From NCBI RefSeq assembly GCF_900114095.1, contig NZ_FORV01000007.1, positions 62,001-126,000 of the forward strand: a stretch of 64,000 bases of DNA, in the 5' to 3' direction. Below the pieces are notes generated by a model, which was not told the origin of the DNA, made no database searches, and saw only the letters and a program-made list of their open reading frames with translations. Shown piece after piece: positions 46,177 to 57,148 of this stretch; within the stretch, counting starts at the first letter, position 1, and each line of letters begins with the position of its first letter. Origin of the DNA: Sphingomonas sp. NFR04 (lineage in GTDB: Bacteria; Pseudomonadota; Alphaproteobacteria; Sphingomonadales; Sphingomonadaceae). Made by a program: the position numbers and the translations under genes.

Positions 46177-46464
46177 ATGGCCGCACCGCAGCTGGAAATC
46201 GACGACACCACCCTGTTCGACAATCTCGACGATCGCCAGCTCGAGTTCGATGGCGAGGTCGATGGCGACGCCTATCAGTTCGCGGTGCAGTATAGCGTGC
46301 TCGAGGCGCTGAGCGGCAGCCAGCCCGACGGCGATGCCGAGGAAAGCTTCCGCCGCTACCGCGACCCCATCCTGCAAGCCGCTCTCGCCGCGCTTGCCAA
46401 GGGTCCCGACCGGCCGATCATCGTGATCAGCGAGAACGATCTCGACCAGGAGGCACAGGCATGA
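46177..46464 (+). CDS. DUF1488-like small protein
   Basis: A 95-residue protein, MAAPQLEIDDTTLFDN start. The pattern of FDGEVDGDAYQFAVQYSVLE, FRRYRDPILQAALAAL and IIVISENDLDQEA resembles DUF1488, a small family of unknown function. ATG 46177 has GGAG nine bases upstream and follows the EcfG promoter at a normal distance; ATG 46162 would leave almost no leader. Its stop overlaps the next gene by ATGA. The promoter predicts induction in stationary phase and stress. Confidence 0.72.
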   Translation: MAAPQLEIDDTTLFDNLDDRQLEFDGEVDGDAYQFAVQYSVLEALSGSQPDGDAEESFRRYRDPILQAALAALAKGPDRPIIVISENDLDQEAQA

Positions 46465-46730
46465 CCGAGGCACGCTGGGGCGACGACGCCAAAAACCCGC
46501 CGATCGACTGGACGATGAGCGCGGCGCTGGAAAATGTCGTGCGCGGCGGCGGGGACATCGCCGAGGTCACCAATCTGGGCGCGGCGGTGCGCGCCTGGCG
46601 CGACCTGGATCCCGACCACCGGGCGCACGCCGTCCTGATCCTCGACCATCCGGTGCACCTCGACGGCGCGGCAGTGAATCGCTTCGAAGGCGAAGGCATC
46701 GCGGCGCTGGCGGAGCGCCTTTCCGACTAA
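46461..46730 (+). CDS. Small protein of unknown function, cotranscribed with the DUF1488-like gene
   Basis: An 89-residue soluble protein (MTEARWGDDAKNPPIDWTMS start) with a central NLGAAVRAWRDLDPDHRAHA segment and C-terminal GAAVNRFEGEGIAALAERL. No family is recognised. It overlaps the preceding gene by 4 bases, so it is translationally coupled and shares the EcfG promoter. A repeat doublet follows directly. Confidence 0.7.
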   Translation: MTEARWGDDAKNPPIDWTMSAALENVVRGGGDIAEVTNLGAAVRAWRDLDPDHRAHAVLILDHPVHLDGAAVNRFEGEGIAALAERLSD

Positions 46731-46742
46731 AGCGGCATCCGC

Positions 46743-46910
46743 CTCCCCTCTCCCGCTTGCGGGAGAGGGCCGGGGTGAGGGTGAGTCGGGCGAAGGAGAG
46801 GGCCGCATTGGCCCCACACACCCTCACCCTTCCGCCGCCTGCCAGCGGCTCCCTCCCTCTCCCGCAGGCGGGAGAGGGAAAGACCGATCCTCCTCCCGCC
46901 AAGGGGAGGA
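46743..46910. repeat. Inverted doublet of CCCTCTCCCGC palindromes
   Basis: Copy one (46743-46785) folds CCCTCTCCCGC with GCGGGAGAGGG and continues GGGTGAGGGTGA. Copy two (about 46820-46879) is inverted: CACCCTCACCC, a G/C-rich insert, then CCCTCTCCCGCAGGCGGGAG. A shorter palindrome, TCCTCCTCCCGCCAAGGGGA (46888-46907), follows. It lies between the stress gene pair and the convergent gyrB. Confidence 0.8.
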
Positions 46911-46936
46911 TAAGGTGCTAGCCTCCGCGCTTTCGA

Positions 46937-49652
<2,716 letters not shown>

Positions 49653-49728
49653 GGCATCTCTCCGTTTTGCCAGGACCAACGAAGCCTGCGCCCCTTTCGA
49701 TCCGTGCCCGCGCCCCCATATCGCCGCC

Positions 49729-50724
49729 ATGACGCTCGGCAGCTGGCTCACCCCCGATCCTTGCGGGATCTACCTTCCGGCGGCGGACGCGTGGATCGAC
49801 CCGTCCAAGCCGGTCGCGCGGGCGATCATTACCCACGGCCATGCCGATCACGCCCGCGGCGGTCATGGCGAGGTGTGGGCGACGCCGGGTACGCTGGCGA
49901 TCATGGCGGCGCGCTACGGGCCGCAGAACGGCCGGTCGGTCGACTATGGCGAAAGCATCCAGCTGGGCCCCATCGAGGTAGGGTTCGTGCCCGCGGGGCA
50001 TGTGCTCGGTTCGGCGCAGGTGGTGCTGGATCATGCCGGCGAGCGCATCGTCGTCTCGGGCGATTACAAGCGTCGGCCGGACCCGACCTGCACGCCCTTC
50101 CAGCCGGTGAAGTGCGACGTGTTCGTCACCGAGGCGACCTTCGGCCTGCCGGTGTTCCGCCACCCCGAGACCACCGACGAGATCGACAAGCTGCTGTCCG
50201 CGCTCCGCACCGAGCCCGAGCGCTGCGTGCTGGTCGGCGCCTATGCGCTCGGCAAGGCGCAGCGGGTGATCGCCGAGCTGCGCGCGATGGGATTCGACGA
50301 TCCGATCTACATCCACGGCGCGCTCCAGGCGCTGTGCGACCTCTATGTCGAGCACGGCGTGGCGTTGGGCGAGCTGCGCCCCGCCACCGGCGTCGCGAAG
50401 AAGGAATTGGAGGGACGGATCATCCTCTGCCCGCCGGGCGCGCTCAACGATCGCTGGTCGCGGCGGCTGCCCGATCCGATCACCGCGATGGCGAGCGGCT
50501 GGATGCGGGTGCGCCAGCGCGCCCGCCAGCGCAATGTCGAGCTGCCGCTGATCCTCTCCGACCATGCCGATTGGGACGAGCTGACCCGCACCATCGAGGA
50601 ACTGGCCCCGCGCGAAGTGTGGGTGACACATGGCCGCGAGGATGCGCTGGTACATTGGTGCAGGCTGCGGCAGATACGCGCCCGAGCGCTCGATCTCGCC
50701 GGGTTCGAGGACGAAGACGATTAA
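49729..50724 (+). CDS. Ligase-associated DNA exonuclease (metallo-beta-lactamase fold)
   Basis: A 331-residue member of the metallo-beta-lactamase/beta-CASP group known as the DNA-ligase-associated exonuclease. The metal motif is ITHGHADHARGGHG (HxHxDH), followed by VGFVPAGHVLGSAQVVL, VVSGDYKRRPDPTC and ILSDHADWDELT. It acts in DNA end processing with the PP_1105-type ATP-dependent ligase. In many genomes the two genes are adjacent; here the ligase is at 61166-62743. The start is ATG 49729; the extended frame to 49516 is antisense to the small membrane gene. Confidence 0.92.
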   Translation: MTLGSWLTPDPCGIYLPAADAWIDPSKPVARAIITHGHADHARGGHGEVWATPGTLAIMAARYGPQNGRSVDYGESIQLGPIEVGFVPAGHVLGSAQVVLDHAGERIVVSGDYKRRPDPTCTPFQPVKCDVFVTEATFGLPVFRHPETTDEIDKLLSALRTEPERCVLVGAYALGKAQRVIAELRAMGFDDPIYIHGALQALCDLYVEHGVALGELRPATGVAKKELEGRIILCPPGALNDRWSRRLPDPITAMASGWMRVRQRARQRNVELPLILSDHADWDELTRTIEELAPREVWVTHGREDALVHWCRLRQIRARALDLAGFEDEDD

Positions 50725-50737
50725 GGGAGTTTTGGTG

Positions 50738-51343
50738 ATGGCGAAGGGCAAGACCTGGGCCTGGGTTGGCGGCCTGCTGGGCGGCACGGTGATCGTGGGT
50801 GCGGCGGCCTATTATGCGTTCGAGAAGGCGAGCGAACAGCCGCCCTTCACGCTGGTGGAAAAGGACGGCGCCTTCGAGATCCGCGACTATCCCGAGCTGG
50901 TGGTGGCGGAAACGCGCGCGATCGGCACGCGCGAGGCGGCGCTCAACGCAGGTTTCTCGCGTCTCGCCGACTATATCTTTGCCAAGCGCCGCGGCGATAA
51001 TGGCGGCAGCGGCGGCGAGAAGATTTCGATGACCGCGCCGGTGCTCAGCACCAAGCAGGATGCCAGTTGGCGGACGCAGTTCGTGATGCCGTCGAAGTTC
51101 ACCCTGGCGACGCTGCCCAAGCCCTCGGACAATGTCGATCTGGCGACCCGCCCTGCGCGGCGCGTCGCGGTGCTGCGCTTCTCGGGTTCGCCCGACGACG
51201 CTGCGCTGGAGAAGCGCGAGGCCGAGCTGCGCAGCTGGCTGGCAGCGAAGGGGATCAACGGCGGCGCGGTGGAATATGCCTTCTACAACTCGCCCTTCAT
51301 TCCCGGCCCGCTGCGGCGGAACGAAGTGCTGATCGCGCTCTGA
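50738..51343 (+). CDS. SOUL family haem-binding-like protein
   Basis: A 201-residue protein with an N-terminal transmembrane anchor (~7-27, WVGGLLGGTVIVGAAAYYAF) and a SOUL/HBP domain (FTLVEKDGAFEIRDYPELVV; GGEKISMTAPVLS; QFVMPSKFTLATLP; YNSPFIPGPLRRNEVLI). SOUL proteins bind haem or related tetrapyrroles in eukaryotes; bacterial roles are unknown. ATG 50738 is preceded by AAGGGAG. It is 13 bp after the exonuclease stop, so the two are probably cotranscribed. A repeat doublet follows. Confidence 0.9.
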   Translation: MAKGKTWAWVGGLLGGTVIVGAAAYYAFEKASEQPPFTLVEKDGAFEIRDYPELVVAETRAIGTREAALNAGFSRLADYIFAKRRGDNGGSGGEKISMTAPVLSTKQDASWRTQFVMPSKFTLATLPKPSDNVDLATRPARRVAVLRFSGSPDDAALEKREAELRSWLAAKGINGGAVEYAFYNSPFIPGPLRRNEVLIAL

Positions 51344-51350
51344 CTCCAGA

Positions 51351-51488
51351 TCCTCCCCTGATAGGGGAGGTGGCGCGCGCAGCGCGACGGAGGGGTGTCA
51401 GCGCTGGTGCGTCGTACGCCGCTTCGACGGGGACACCCCTCCACCACCGCCTTCGGCGGCGGTCCCCCTCCCCTTCCAGGGGAGGATC
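51351..51488. repeat. Inverted doublet of a TCCTCCCCTG...GGAGGGGTGTC element
   Basis: Copy one (51351-51399) reads TCCTCCCCTGATAGGGGAGG, a GCGCGC core and GGAGGGGTGTC. Copy two (51431-51488) is the same element inverted, GACACCCCTCCACCACC, a GCC-TTCG-GGC hairpin, then CCCCTCCCCTTCCAGGGGAG. About 30 bp separate them. It lies between the SOUL gene and the 51532 gene. Confidence 0.85.
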
Positions 51489-51531
51489 TTTTTGCCGCGA
51501 TCTTGCCGCGGAGCTTTCCTACTGGAGCCCC

Positions 51532-51999
51532 ATGACGATTCGCCCGCTCTTCGCCGCCGCTGCGGCCTTCGCTTCCTTCCTCGCCCCCGCCGCTGCGCAG
51601 GCACAGGCGCGCGACCCGTTCGGCGAGTGCCTCCGCGCGCGCACCAGCCGCGCCGATCGCGACGTGCTGATCCGCTGGGTGTTCGCCGCCGTCGCGCAGA
51701 GCGCCGCGGTGCGCGACATGGTGAAGGTCGACGAGGGCCGCCGCGTCGAGGCCAGCCAGCAGGCGGGCCAGCTGATCACCCGCCTCGTCACCCGCGATTG
51801 CCGCGCCCAGGCGATGGACCGGATGAAAAGCGATCCAGGCGCGCTGCAGAACAGCTTCACCGCGCTCGGCCGCGTCGCGCTGATGGACCTGGCGCAGGAC
51901 CCCAACGTGGTCGGCACGCTCGCCGGCGTGCTCCAGTACACCGACATGGGCAGCATCACGATGATGCTGATGGAAGGCGGCCTGCGCCCCGGCGGCTGA
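51532..51999 (+). CDS. Exported small protein of unknown function
   Basis: A 155-residue protein with a signal peptide (MTIRPLFAAAAAFASFLAPA, cleavage near AQAQA). The mature part is helical with two conserved-looking cysteines (FGECLRARTSRADR and RDCRAQAMDRM) that could form a disulfide. I do not recognise the family, although the pattern DVLIRWVFAAVAQSAAVRDM is one I would expect to be conserved among sphingomonads. The ATG 51532 has GGAG four bases upstream. It converges on the EEP phosphatase gene. Confidence 0.78.
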   Translation: MTIRPLFAAAAAFASFLAPAAAQAQARDPFGECLRARTSRADRDVLIRWVFAAVAQSAAVRDMVKVDEGRRVEASQQAGQLITRLVTRDCRAQAMDRMKSDPGALQNSFTALGRVALMDLAQDPNVVGTLAGVLQYTDMGSITMMLMEGGLRPGG

Positions 52000-52005
52000 G
52001 CCGGC

Positions 52006-52845
52006 TCAGCGCGCGAACCGCACCCGGGCGACGACCGGATAATGGTCGCTCGGGTAGACCTCGCCCCGATGGCTGTCCACGGTGGTGACCCGCTCGACCG
52101 CGAAGCCGCGCGTCAGGATCCAGTCGATGCGGCGGTCGCCCTTGCCGGTGAAGCCGTGGAAGGTGAAGTCGGGGCCCTGACGGTCCGGCCGCGACGCCCA
52201 GGCATCCGCGAGCGTCTTGGTCAGCACCGCATGGGCGGGCTTGTCGGCCGTGGTGTTGAAGTCGCCGGTTAGAATGACCGGCATATCCTTGGGGCCCGCC
52301 GCGATCCGATCGGACAGCAGCTGCGCACCCCGGGTGCGCGCATCCTCGTCCTCGTCGCGATAGGGGAAATGCGTGTCGTAGAAGCGGAAGCGGTGCCCGT
52401 CGCGGGTCTCGAAGGTCGCCCAGTTCACCATCCGCGGCAGCGGGTGGCCCCAGCTGATGCTGGCCGGCACCTCGGGCGTGTCCGAGAGCCAGAACTGGCC
52501 CTGCTCGACGATTCGCAGCCGGTCGCGCCGGTAGAAGATGCCCATATGCTCGTTGGCGTGCCCGCCATAGCGGTCGGTGCCGAACCAGGCATATTGCGGC
52601 AGCGCCTTGACGACGTCGTCCCCCTGGCGCTGGAACAGCTCCTGCGTGCCGATCAGATCCGGATCCGCTGCGCGGATCGTCGCGAAGGTGAGCTCGCGGC
52701 GCTTCTCCCACAGGTTCGCGCCGTCGCCATCGCTCGGCATGCGGATGTTGAGGCTCATCACCGTCAGCTCGGGCGCGCCTTGCGCCAGCGCCGGCGCGCA
52801 CGCCAGCATCGCGGCAAGCGCCGCCACCATACCCCAAACACGCAT
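52006..52845 (-). CDS. Endonuclease/exonuclease/phosphatase (EEP) family protein, exported
   Basis: A 279-residue EEP-fold enzyme with a signal peptide (MVAALAAMLACAPALAQG). All catalytic blocks are present: LTVMSLNIRM, LIGTQELFQ, MGIFYRRDRL, TGDFNTTADKPAH, RRIDWILTRG and YPSDHYPVVARV. It could be a secreted phosphodiesterase, sphingomyelinase-like phosphatase or nuclease. The start is ATG 52845, only 2 bases after the rpoN stop, so it is the end gene of the lpt-rpoN operon, in the place where hpf and ptsN often sit. Confidence 0.9.
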   Translation of the reverse strand: MRVWGMVAALAAMLACAPALAQGAPELTVMSLNIRMPSDGDGANLWEKRRELTFATIRAADPDLIGTQELFQRQGDDVVKALPQYAWFGTDRYGGHANEHMGIFYRRDRLRIVEQGQFWLSDTPEVPASISWGHPLPRMVNWATFETRDGHRFRFYDTHFPYRDEDEDARTRGAQLLSDRIAAGPKDMPVILTGDFNTTADKPAHAVLTKTLADAWASRPDRQGPDFTFHGFTGKGDRRIDWILTRGFAVERVTTVDSHRGEVYPSDHYPVVARVRFAR

Positions 52846-52847
52846 GA

Positions 52848-54356
52848 TCAACCCGCTCCTTCGAGTGCCTTCTGGCGCCGGCGTTGCACCGAGCTGCCAA
52901 TGCCCATCGCCTCGCGATATTTCGCGACCGTGCGCCGGGCGATATCGAAGCCCTTCGCATTGAGCATTTCCACGAGCGTATCGTCCGAAAGAATTTTCTT
53001 CGGGTCCTCGGCAGCGATCAGCGTTTTGATCGCGCTCTTCACCGCCTCCGCCGACACCGCCTCGCCGCCATCCGCCGACTGGATCGCGCTGGTGAAGAAA
53101 TATTTCAGTTCGAAGAGGCCGCGCGCGCAGCTGAGATATTTGTTGCTGGTGACCCGGCTGACCGTCGATTCGTGCATCTCGATCGCGTCGGCCACCTGGC
53201 GCAGGGTCAGTGGGCGGAGATGCGCGACGCCTTTCAGGAAGAAGCCTTCCTGCTGCTTCACGATCTCGCTCGCCACCTTGATGATCGTGCGCTGGCGCTG
53301 ATCGAGCGCCTTGACCAGCCAATTGGCGCTGGCGAGCATGTCGGTGAGCCAAGCCTTGCTCGCCTTGTCCTGCTTGCCCCCCGAGACCTCGGCATAATAG
53401 GCCCGGTTGACCAGCAGCCGCGGCAGCGTCGCCGCGTTGATCTCCACCGCCCAGCCAGTGCCGCGCCGCGCGACGAAGATGTCGGGGGTCACCGCCGGCA
53501 CCGGATCGCCGCCATAGCGGCAGCCGGGCTTGGGATCGTAGTTGCGCAGCTCGCGGATCATGTCGGCGAGATCCTCGTCGTCGACATTGCAGATCCGCCG
53601 CAGCCGGGCGAGATCGCCGCGCGCGACCAGTTCGAGATTGTCGATCAGCCGCGCCATGCGCGGATCGTAGCGATCCGCCTCCTTGGCCTGGAGCGCGAGG
53701 CATTCGGCGAGGTCGCGCGCGCCGACGCCGGTGGGATCGAAGGTCTGGATCACTGCCAGCACCCCCTCGACCCGCGCGAGCGGCACGCCCAGCCGCTCGG
53801 CGATCTCGCGCAGCGGCACGGTAAGGTAGCCGCATTCGTCGATCTGGTCGATCAGATGCTGGGCGATGAACAGGTCGGGGCCCGAGACGCTCGAGCCCGC
53901 CTGGGCGAGCAGATGGTCGGCAAGGCTGAGGTCGCCGCTCCCGAGGCTGTCGAGATCGGAGCCCTCCTCCGATCCGCCGCCGCCGGCGCCGGTCATCCCG
54001 AGCCCGCCGTCGAGCCCGCCGATCGAGTCGCTGGCCGAATCATGGTGGAAGGCTTCGGTGGCGAGATCGACGTCGAGCGCCGCCTCCCCGCTCGCCTCGC
54101 CGCCGCCGAGGATCAGCTCGCTCGCATCGGCCGGGCCGTCGCGCGGCTCGAAATCGTCAGCGCTGTCGGCAGGCTCCGGCGGGCCGCCGTCGTCGCTGCC
54201 CTGCGCGTCGAGCAGCGGGTTGCGCTCGACTTCCTCGGCGATGAAGGTCTCGATCTCGAGGTTGGACAGCGCCAGCAGCTTGATCGCCTGCTGGAGCTGC
54301 GGCGTCATCACCAGCGATTGCGACTGGCGCAGATCGAGGCGAGGCGCGAGACTCAT
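52848..54356 (-). CDS. rpoN: RNA polymerase sigma-54 factor
   Basis: A 502-residue sigma-54. Region I (residues 1-50) is Gln/Leu-rich (LRQSQSLVMTPQLQQAIKLL). Region II (~51-140) is a long acidic, Gly-rich linker. Region III includes the core-binding and HTH parts (LRQVADAIEMHESTVSRVTS), and the RpoN box is ARRTVAKYREAM near the C-terminus. It directs transcription from -24/-12 promoters with an enhancer-binding ATPase. It is 5 bp after lptB and 2 bp before the EEP gene. A candidate target promoter lies at 24057-24072. Confidence 0.98.
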   Translation of the reverse strand: MSLAPRLDLRQSQSLVMTPQLQQAIKLLALSNLEIETFIAEEVERNPLLDAQGSDDGGPPEPADSADDFEPRDGPADASELILGGGEASGEAALDVDLATEAFHHDSASDSIGGLDGGLGMTGAGGGGSEEGSDLDSLGSGDLSLADHLLAQAGSSVSGPDLFIAQHLIDQIDECGYLTVPLREIAERLGVPLARVEGVLAVIQTFDPTGVGARDLAECLALQAKEADRYDPRMARLIDNLELVARGDLARLRRICNVDDEDLADMIRELRNYDPKPGCRYGGDPVPAVTPDIFVARRGTGWAVEINAATLPRLLVNRAYYAEVSGGKQDKASKAWLTDMLASANWLVKALDQRQRTIIKVASEIVKQQEGFFLKGVAHLRPLTLRQVADAIEMHESTVSRVTSNKYLSCARGLFELKYFFTSAIQSADGGEAVSAEAVKSAIKTLIAAEDPKKILSDDTLVEMLNAKGFDIARRTVAKYREAMGIGSSVQRRRQKALEGAG

Positions 54357-54361
54357 GCGGC

Positions 54362-55144
54362 TTAGAGCGAGAAGCTTTCGCCGAGATAGAGGCGGCGGAC
54401 ATTCTCGTCGCGCACCAGATCGTCGGGCGAGCCCGCGAACAGCACGCGGCCATCATAGATGATATAGCCGCGATCGACGATTTCGAGCGTCTCGCGGACA
54501 TTATGGTCGGTGATCAGCACGCCGATGCCGCGCTGCTTGAGCTGCTTCACCAGGTCGCGAATGTCGGAGATCGAGATCGGATCGATGCCCGCGAACGGCT
54601 CGTCGAGCAGGATGATCGTCGGATTCGCGGCCAGCGCGCGGGCGATTTCGGCGCGGCGCCGCTCGCCGCCCGAAAGCGCCATCGCCGGCGAGGTGCGCAG
54701 GCGGGTGAGGCCGAACTCGTCGAGTAGTTCCTCGAGCCGCGCCTGACGCGCATCGCGGTCCGGCTCGGCGAGTTCGAGCACCGCGGCGATGTTCTTTTCG
54801 ACGCTGAGGCCGCGGAAGATCGAGGTTTCCTGCGGCAGATAGCCGAGGCCCAGGATCGCGCGGCGGTACATCGGCAGACGGGTGATGTCCTCGCCGTCCA
54901 GCATGATGCGGCCGCTGTCGGGCTTCACCAGTCCCATCACCGAATAGAAGCAGGTCGTCTTGCCCGCACCGTTCGGGCCGAGCAGGCCGACCACTTCGCC
55001 ACGGCCCACCGATACGGAAACGTCGGTGAGCACCGTGCGCTTGTCGTAGGACTTGGCGATCGAGACGACCGCAAGGCCGCGATCGGGCAGCGGCACGGGA
55101 TCCGGGGCGGAGCTTTCGGGGGCGGCGATGGCGACGTCGGTCAT
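54362..55144 (-). CDS. lptB: LPS export ABC transporter ATP-binding protein
   Basis: A 260-residue ABC ATPase that powers LPS extraction with LptFG. The Walker A is GLLGPNGAGKTTCFY, the signature ALSGGERRRAEIARAL, Walker B ILLDEPFAGIDPIS, and the switch His in LITDHNVRETLEI. The N-terminal ~25 residues (ESSAPDPVPLPDRG) are an extension. The start ATG 55144 has AGGA six bases upstream. It lies 125 bp after lptA, separated by a hairpin, and directly before rpoN. Confidence 0.97.
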   Translation of the reverse strand: MTDVAIAAPESSAPDPVPLPDRGLAVVSIAKSYDKRTVLTDVSVSVGRGEVVGLLGPNGAGKTTCFYSVMGLVKPDSGRIMLDGEDITRLPMYRRAILGLGYLPQETSIFRGLSVEKNIAAVLELAEPDRDARQARLEELLDEFGLTRLRTSPAMALSGGERRRAEIARALAANPTIILLDEPFAGIDPISISDIRDLVKQLKQRGIGVLITDHNVRETLEIVDRGYIIYDGRVLFAGSPDDLVRDENVRRLYLGESFSL

Positions 55145-55180
55145 GACGGGTCCTGCAAGGGTAACGCTGTTCTGGTCCCC

Positions 55181-55202
55181 GCCAAGCGCGTGGCCGCTTG
55201 GC
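55181..55202 (-). other. Perfect 8-bp hairpin between lptA and lptB
   Basis: GCCAAGCG (55181-55188) and CGCTTGGC (55195-55202) pair around CGTGGC in the 125-bp lptA-lptB spacer. There is no T-run, so it may be an attenuator or RNA processing site. Confidence 0.55.
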
Positions 55203-55269
55203 AAGGTTCCTGCATGATAACGCGCACAAAGGGAAGACAGTGCACGGCGTGCCGTGGCATTGCCCCGTC

Positions 55270-55812
55270 TTACTGCTTCGACGCGTCGCGATTGGGCACG
55301 GAGAAGCGGCCGGTCACGCGACCGCCCGAATTCTGCGTGCTCGGGCCCGCCGGTGCGCCGCCGAAGGTGGCTCGGCTGGTGTCGAGGTTGATCGTCAGCC
55401 GCGGACCCGCCGCATTGGCGACGTTCGACCCGGCCTGCTGCAGCGTGACGTTGCCGATCATCGTGATGATCCGCCGGTCGACATCGTACACGGCATAGCT
55501 GGAGCGCGCGGTCTGGTTGGGCCGGGTAACGGTGACGCCGCCGGTCGCGTCGAGGCGTGAGGCCTGGGGCGAGCCGTTGAGTGCGCTGCCGCTATACGCG
55601 ACGGTCACCCGTGCGGCGCGGAGCGTCATGTCCGACTGCTTGATGACGACGCCGCCGCTCAGGATCGCGCGGTTGGCCTTGTCGTCGAGCTGGATGTTCT
55701 TCGCATCGAAATCGATCGGAGCGTTCGAATCGTGCCGCGCCTGCGCCACCGCGGGAACAGCGGCGAGCAGCAGCGGCAGCCCGAGGGCGAGCGGAGCGAG
55801 AGCGCGGGTCAT
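55270..55812 (-). CDS. lptA: LPS transport periplasmic protein LptA (OstA-like)
   Basis: A 180-residue periplasmic bridge protein carrying LPS from LptC to LptD. A signal peptide (LGLPLLLAAVPAVAQA) precedes the beta-jelly-roll OstA domain: NIQLDDKANRAILSGGVVIK, MTLRAARVTVAYSG, ASRLDATGGVTVTRP. The C-terminal ~35 residues are Gly/Ser/Pro-rich. The ATG 55812 overlaps the lptC stop by one base. Confidence 0.92.
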   Translation of the reverse strand: MTRALAPLALGLPLLLAAVPAVAQARHDSNAPIDFDAKNIQLDDKANRAILSGGVVIKQSDMTLRAARVTVAYSGSALNGSPQASRLDATGGVTVTRPNQTARSSYAVYDVDRRIITMIGNVTLQQAGSNVANAAGPRLTINLDTSRATFGGAPAGPSTQNSGGRVTGRFSVPNRDASKQ

Positions 55813-56456
55813 CAGGGCCTCCTTGCCGGCTTCGGCGTCATCCGCAAGTGCGCATTGCCTTCGAGCGAGATCAGACGCTTGTCGAGATCGGCACGCAGGC
55901 GATCGGCGCGGAAAGTGCCGGTGGGCGTATCGCCGGTCACCGCCCCGCCGCTTTCCAGCTGCCGCGTCTTCAGGTCGATCGTCGCGTCATGGGTGTTGAG
56001 CAGATAGCCGTCGCTCGTCTGGAAGCGAATCGGCCCGTCGATCATCATCTGATCGGTATTGAGATTGTAGCGGCCGTGATTCGCCACCAGCGTGGCGGGG
56101 CCGTCGGTGAGGCTCAGCCGCGCGTTGAGCTGGTTGAGCTGCACCACCGGTTCCGCCGAACTCTTCTGCACCGCGGAGCCCGCATGCAGCTCGAACTGGC
56201 GGCCCTTGGAATCCTCGCCGCGATAATCGGCAGCGACGATCTTCAGCCGCTCGGGCGACATCGCCACCTTGTTCTTGTCGAGCACGAAGCTAACGTCGCC
56301 GCCCATGAACAAGGGCGCGCTGACCAGAAACGCGGCGAGCGCGCCGATCAGGACCGGCAGCAGCACCAGCGCGATGCGCACGGCACGATCGTGGCTGCTC
56401 CCGGGATGGGCCCAGGCGCGGTTCTGCGTGGTCAATCGGGCGGCGATCTCAGACAT
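55812..56456 (-). CDS. lptC: LPS export inner-membrane protein LptC
   Basis: A 214-residue bitopic protein. One transmembrane helix (~27-47, IALVLLPVLIGALAAFLVSA) anchors a periplasmic jelly-roll (FELHAGSAVQKSSAEPVVQL; LVANHGRYNLNTDQMMIDGP; DATIDLKTRQLESGGAVTGD) that receives LPS from LptFG and passes it to LptA. The start ATG 56456 fits the short basic N-terminus; an earlier in-frame start is at 56492. It is the first gene of lptC-lptA-lptB-rpoN-EEP and follows nrnC by 71 bp on the same strand. Confidence 0.92.
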   Translation of the reverse strand: MSEIAARLTTQNRAWAHPGSSHDRAVRIALVLLPVLIGALAAFLVSAPLFMGGDVSFVLDKNKVAMSPERLKIVAADYRGEDSKGRQFELHAGSAVQKSSAEPVVQLNQLNARLSLTDGPATLVANHGRYNLNTDQMMIDGPIRFQTSDGYLLNTHDATIDLKTRQLESGGAVTGDTPTGTFRADRLRADLDKRLISLEGNAHLRMTPKPARRP

Positions 56457-56527
56457 AGGCTCCCTTGTGGGGAGCCGAAACGGCCGAGACAACTACTCGA
56501 TCCCTGCCGTCAAGAATGGCCGTGCGC

Positions 56528-57148
56528 TCACGCATGGGCGAAGATATCCACCTCGGGCCAGCCGGCGATATCGAGCTCGGCGCGCCAGGGCAGGAAGTCG
56601 AAACAGGCCTGCGCCATTTCGGTGCGACCCTCGCGCTCGAGTCGCTTGTCCAGCTCGACCTTCATCGCGTGGAGGAAGCGCACGTCGGACGCGGCATAAT
56701 CGCGCTGAGCATCAGACAGATCCGGGCCGCCCCAGTCCGAAGACTGCTGCTGCTTGGAAATCTCCGCACCAACCAGATCGCGCGCCAGGTCCTTGAGGCC
56801 ATGGCGATCGGTATAGGTGCGCACCAGCCGCGAGGCGATCTTGGTGCAATAGACCGGTCCGGCGGTGACGCCGAGATAGAAGCGAATCGCCGCCAGATCG
56901 AATCGGGCGAAGTGATAGAGCTTCAGCCGCTCCGGATCGGCCAGCACCGCGCGCAGGTTCGGCGCGGCATAGTTGGACTGCGGGCCAAAGCGCACCAGGT
57001 GCTCGTCGCCCGACCCGTCGGACAGCTGGACCAGGCACAGCCGGTCGCGCGGCGTGATCAGGCCCATCGTCTCCGTATCGACGGCGATGGCGGCGCCGGG
57101 CGCGAACACGCCTTCCGGCAGGTCTTCTTCGTGGAAATGGACGGTCAT
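56528..57148 (-). CDS. nrnC: NanoRNase C / RNase D-like 3'-5' exonuclease
   Basis: A 206-residue DEDDy exonuclease without an HRDC domain, the form and length of alphaproteobacterial NrnC, which degrades dinucleotides and nanoRNA at the end of RNA decay in place of Orn. Motif ExoI is AVDTETMGLI, ExoII LYHFARFDLAAIRF, ExoIII RDYAASDVRFLHAM. The C-terminal FDFLPWRAELDIAGWPEVDI is typical of NrnC. The start ATG 57148 suits this; the longer frame to 57370 is basic upstream sequence. It precedes lptC on the same strand. Confidence 0.9.
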   Translation of the reverse strand: MTVHFHEEDLPEGVFAPGAAIAVDTETMGLITPRDRLCLVQLSDGSGDEHLVRFGPQSNYAAPNLRAVLADPERLKLYHFARFDLAAIRFYLGVTAGPVYCTKIASRLVRTYTDRHGLKDLARDLVGAEISKQQQSSDWGGPDLSDAQRDYAASDVRFLHAMKVELDKRLEREGRTEMAQACFDFLPWRAELDIAGWPEVDIFAHA

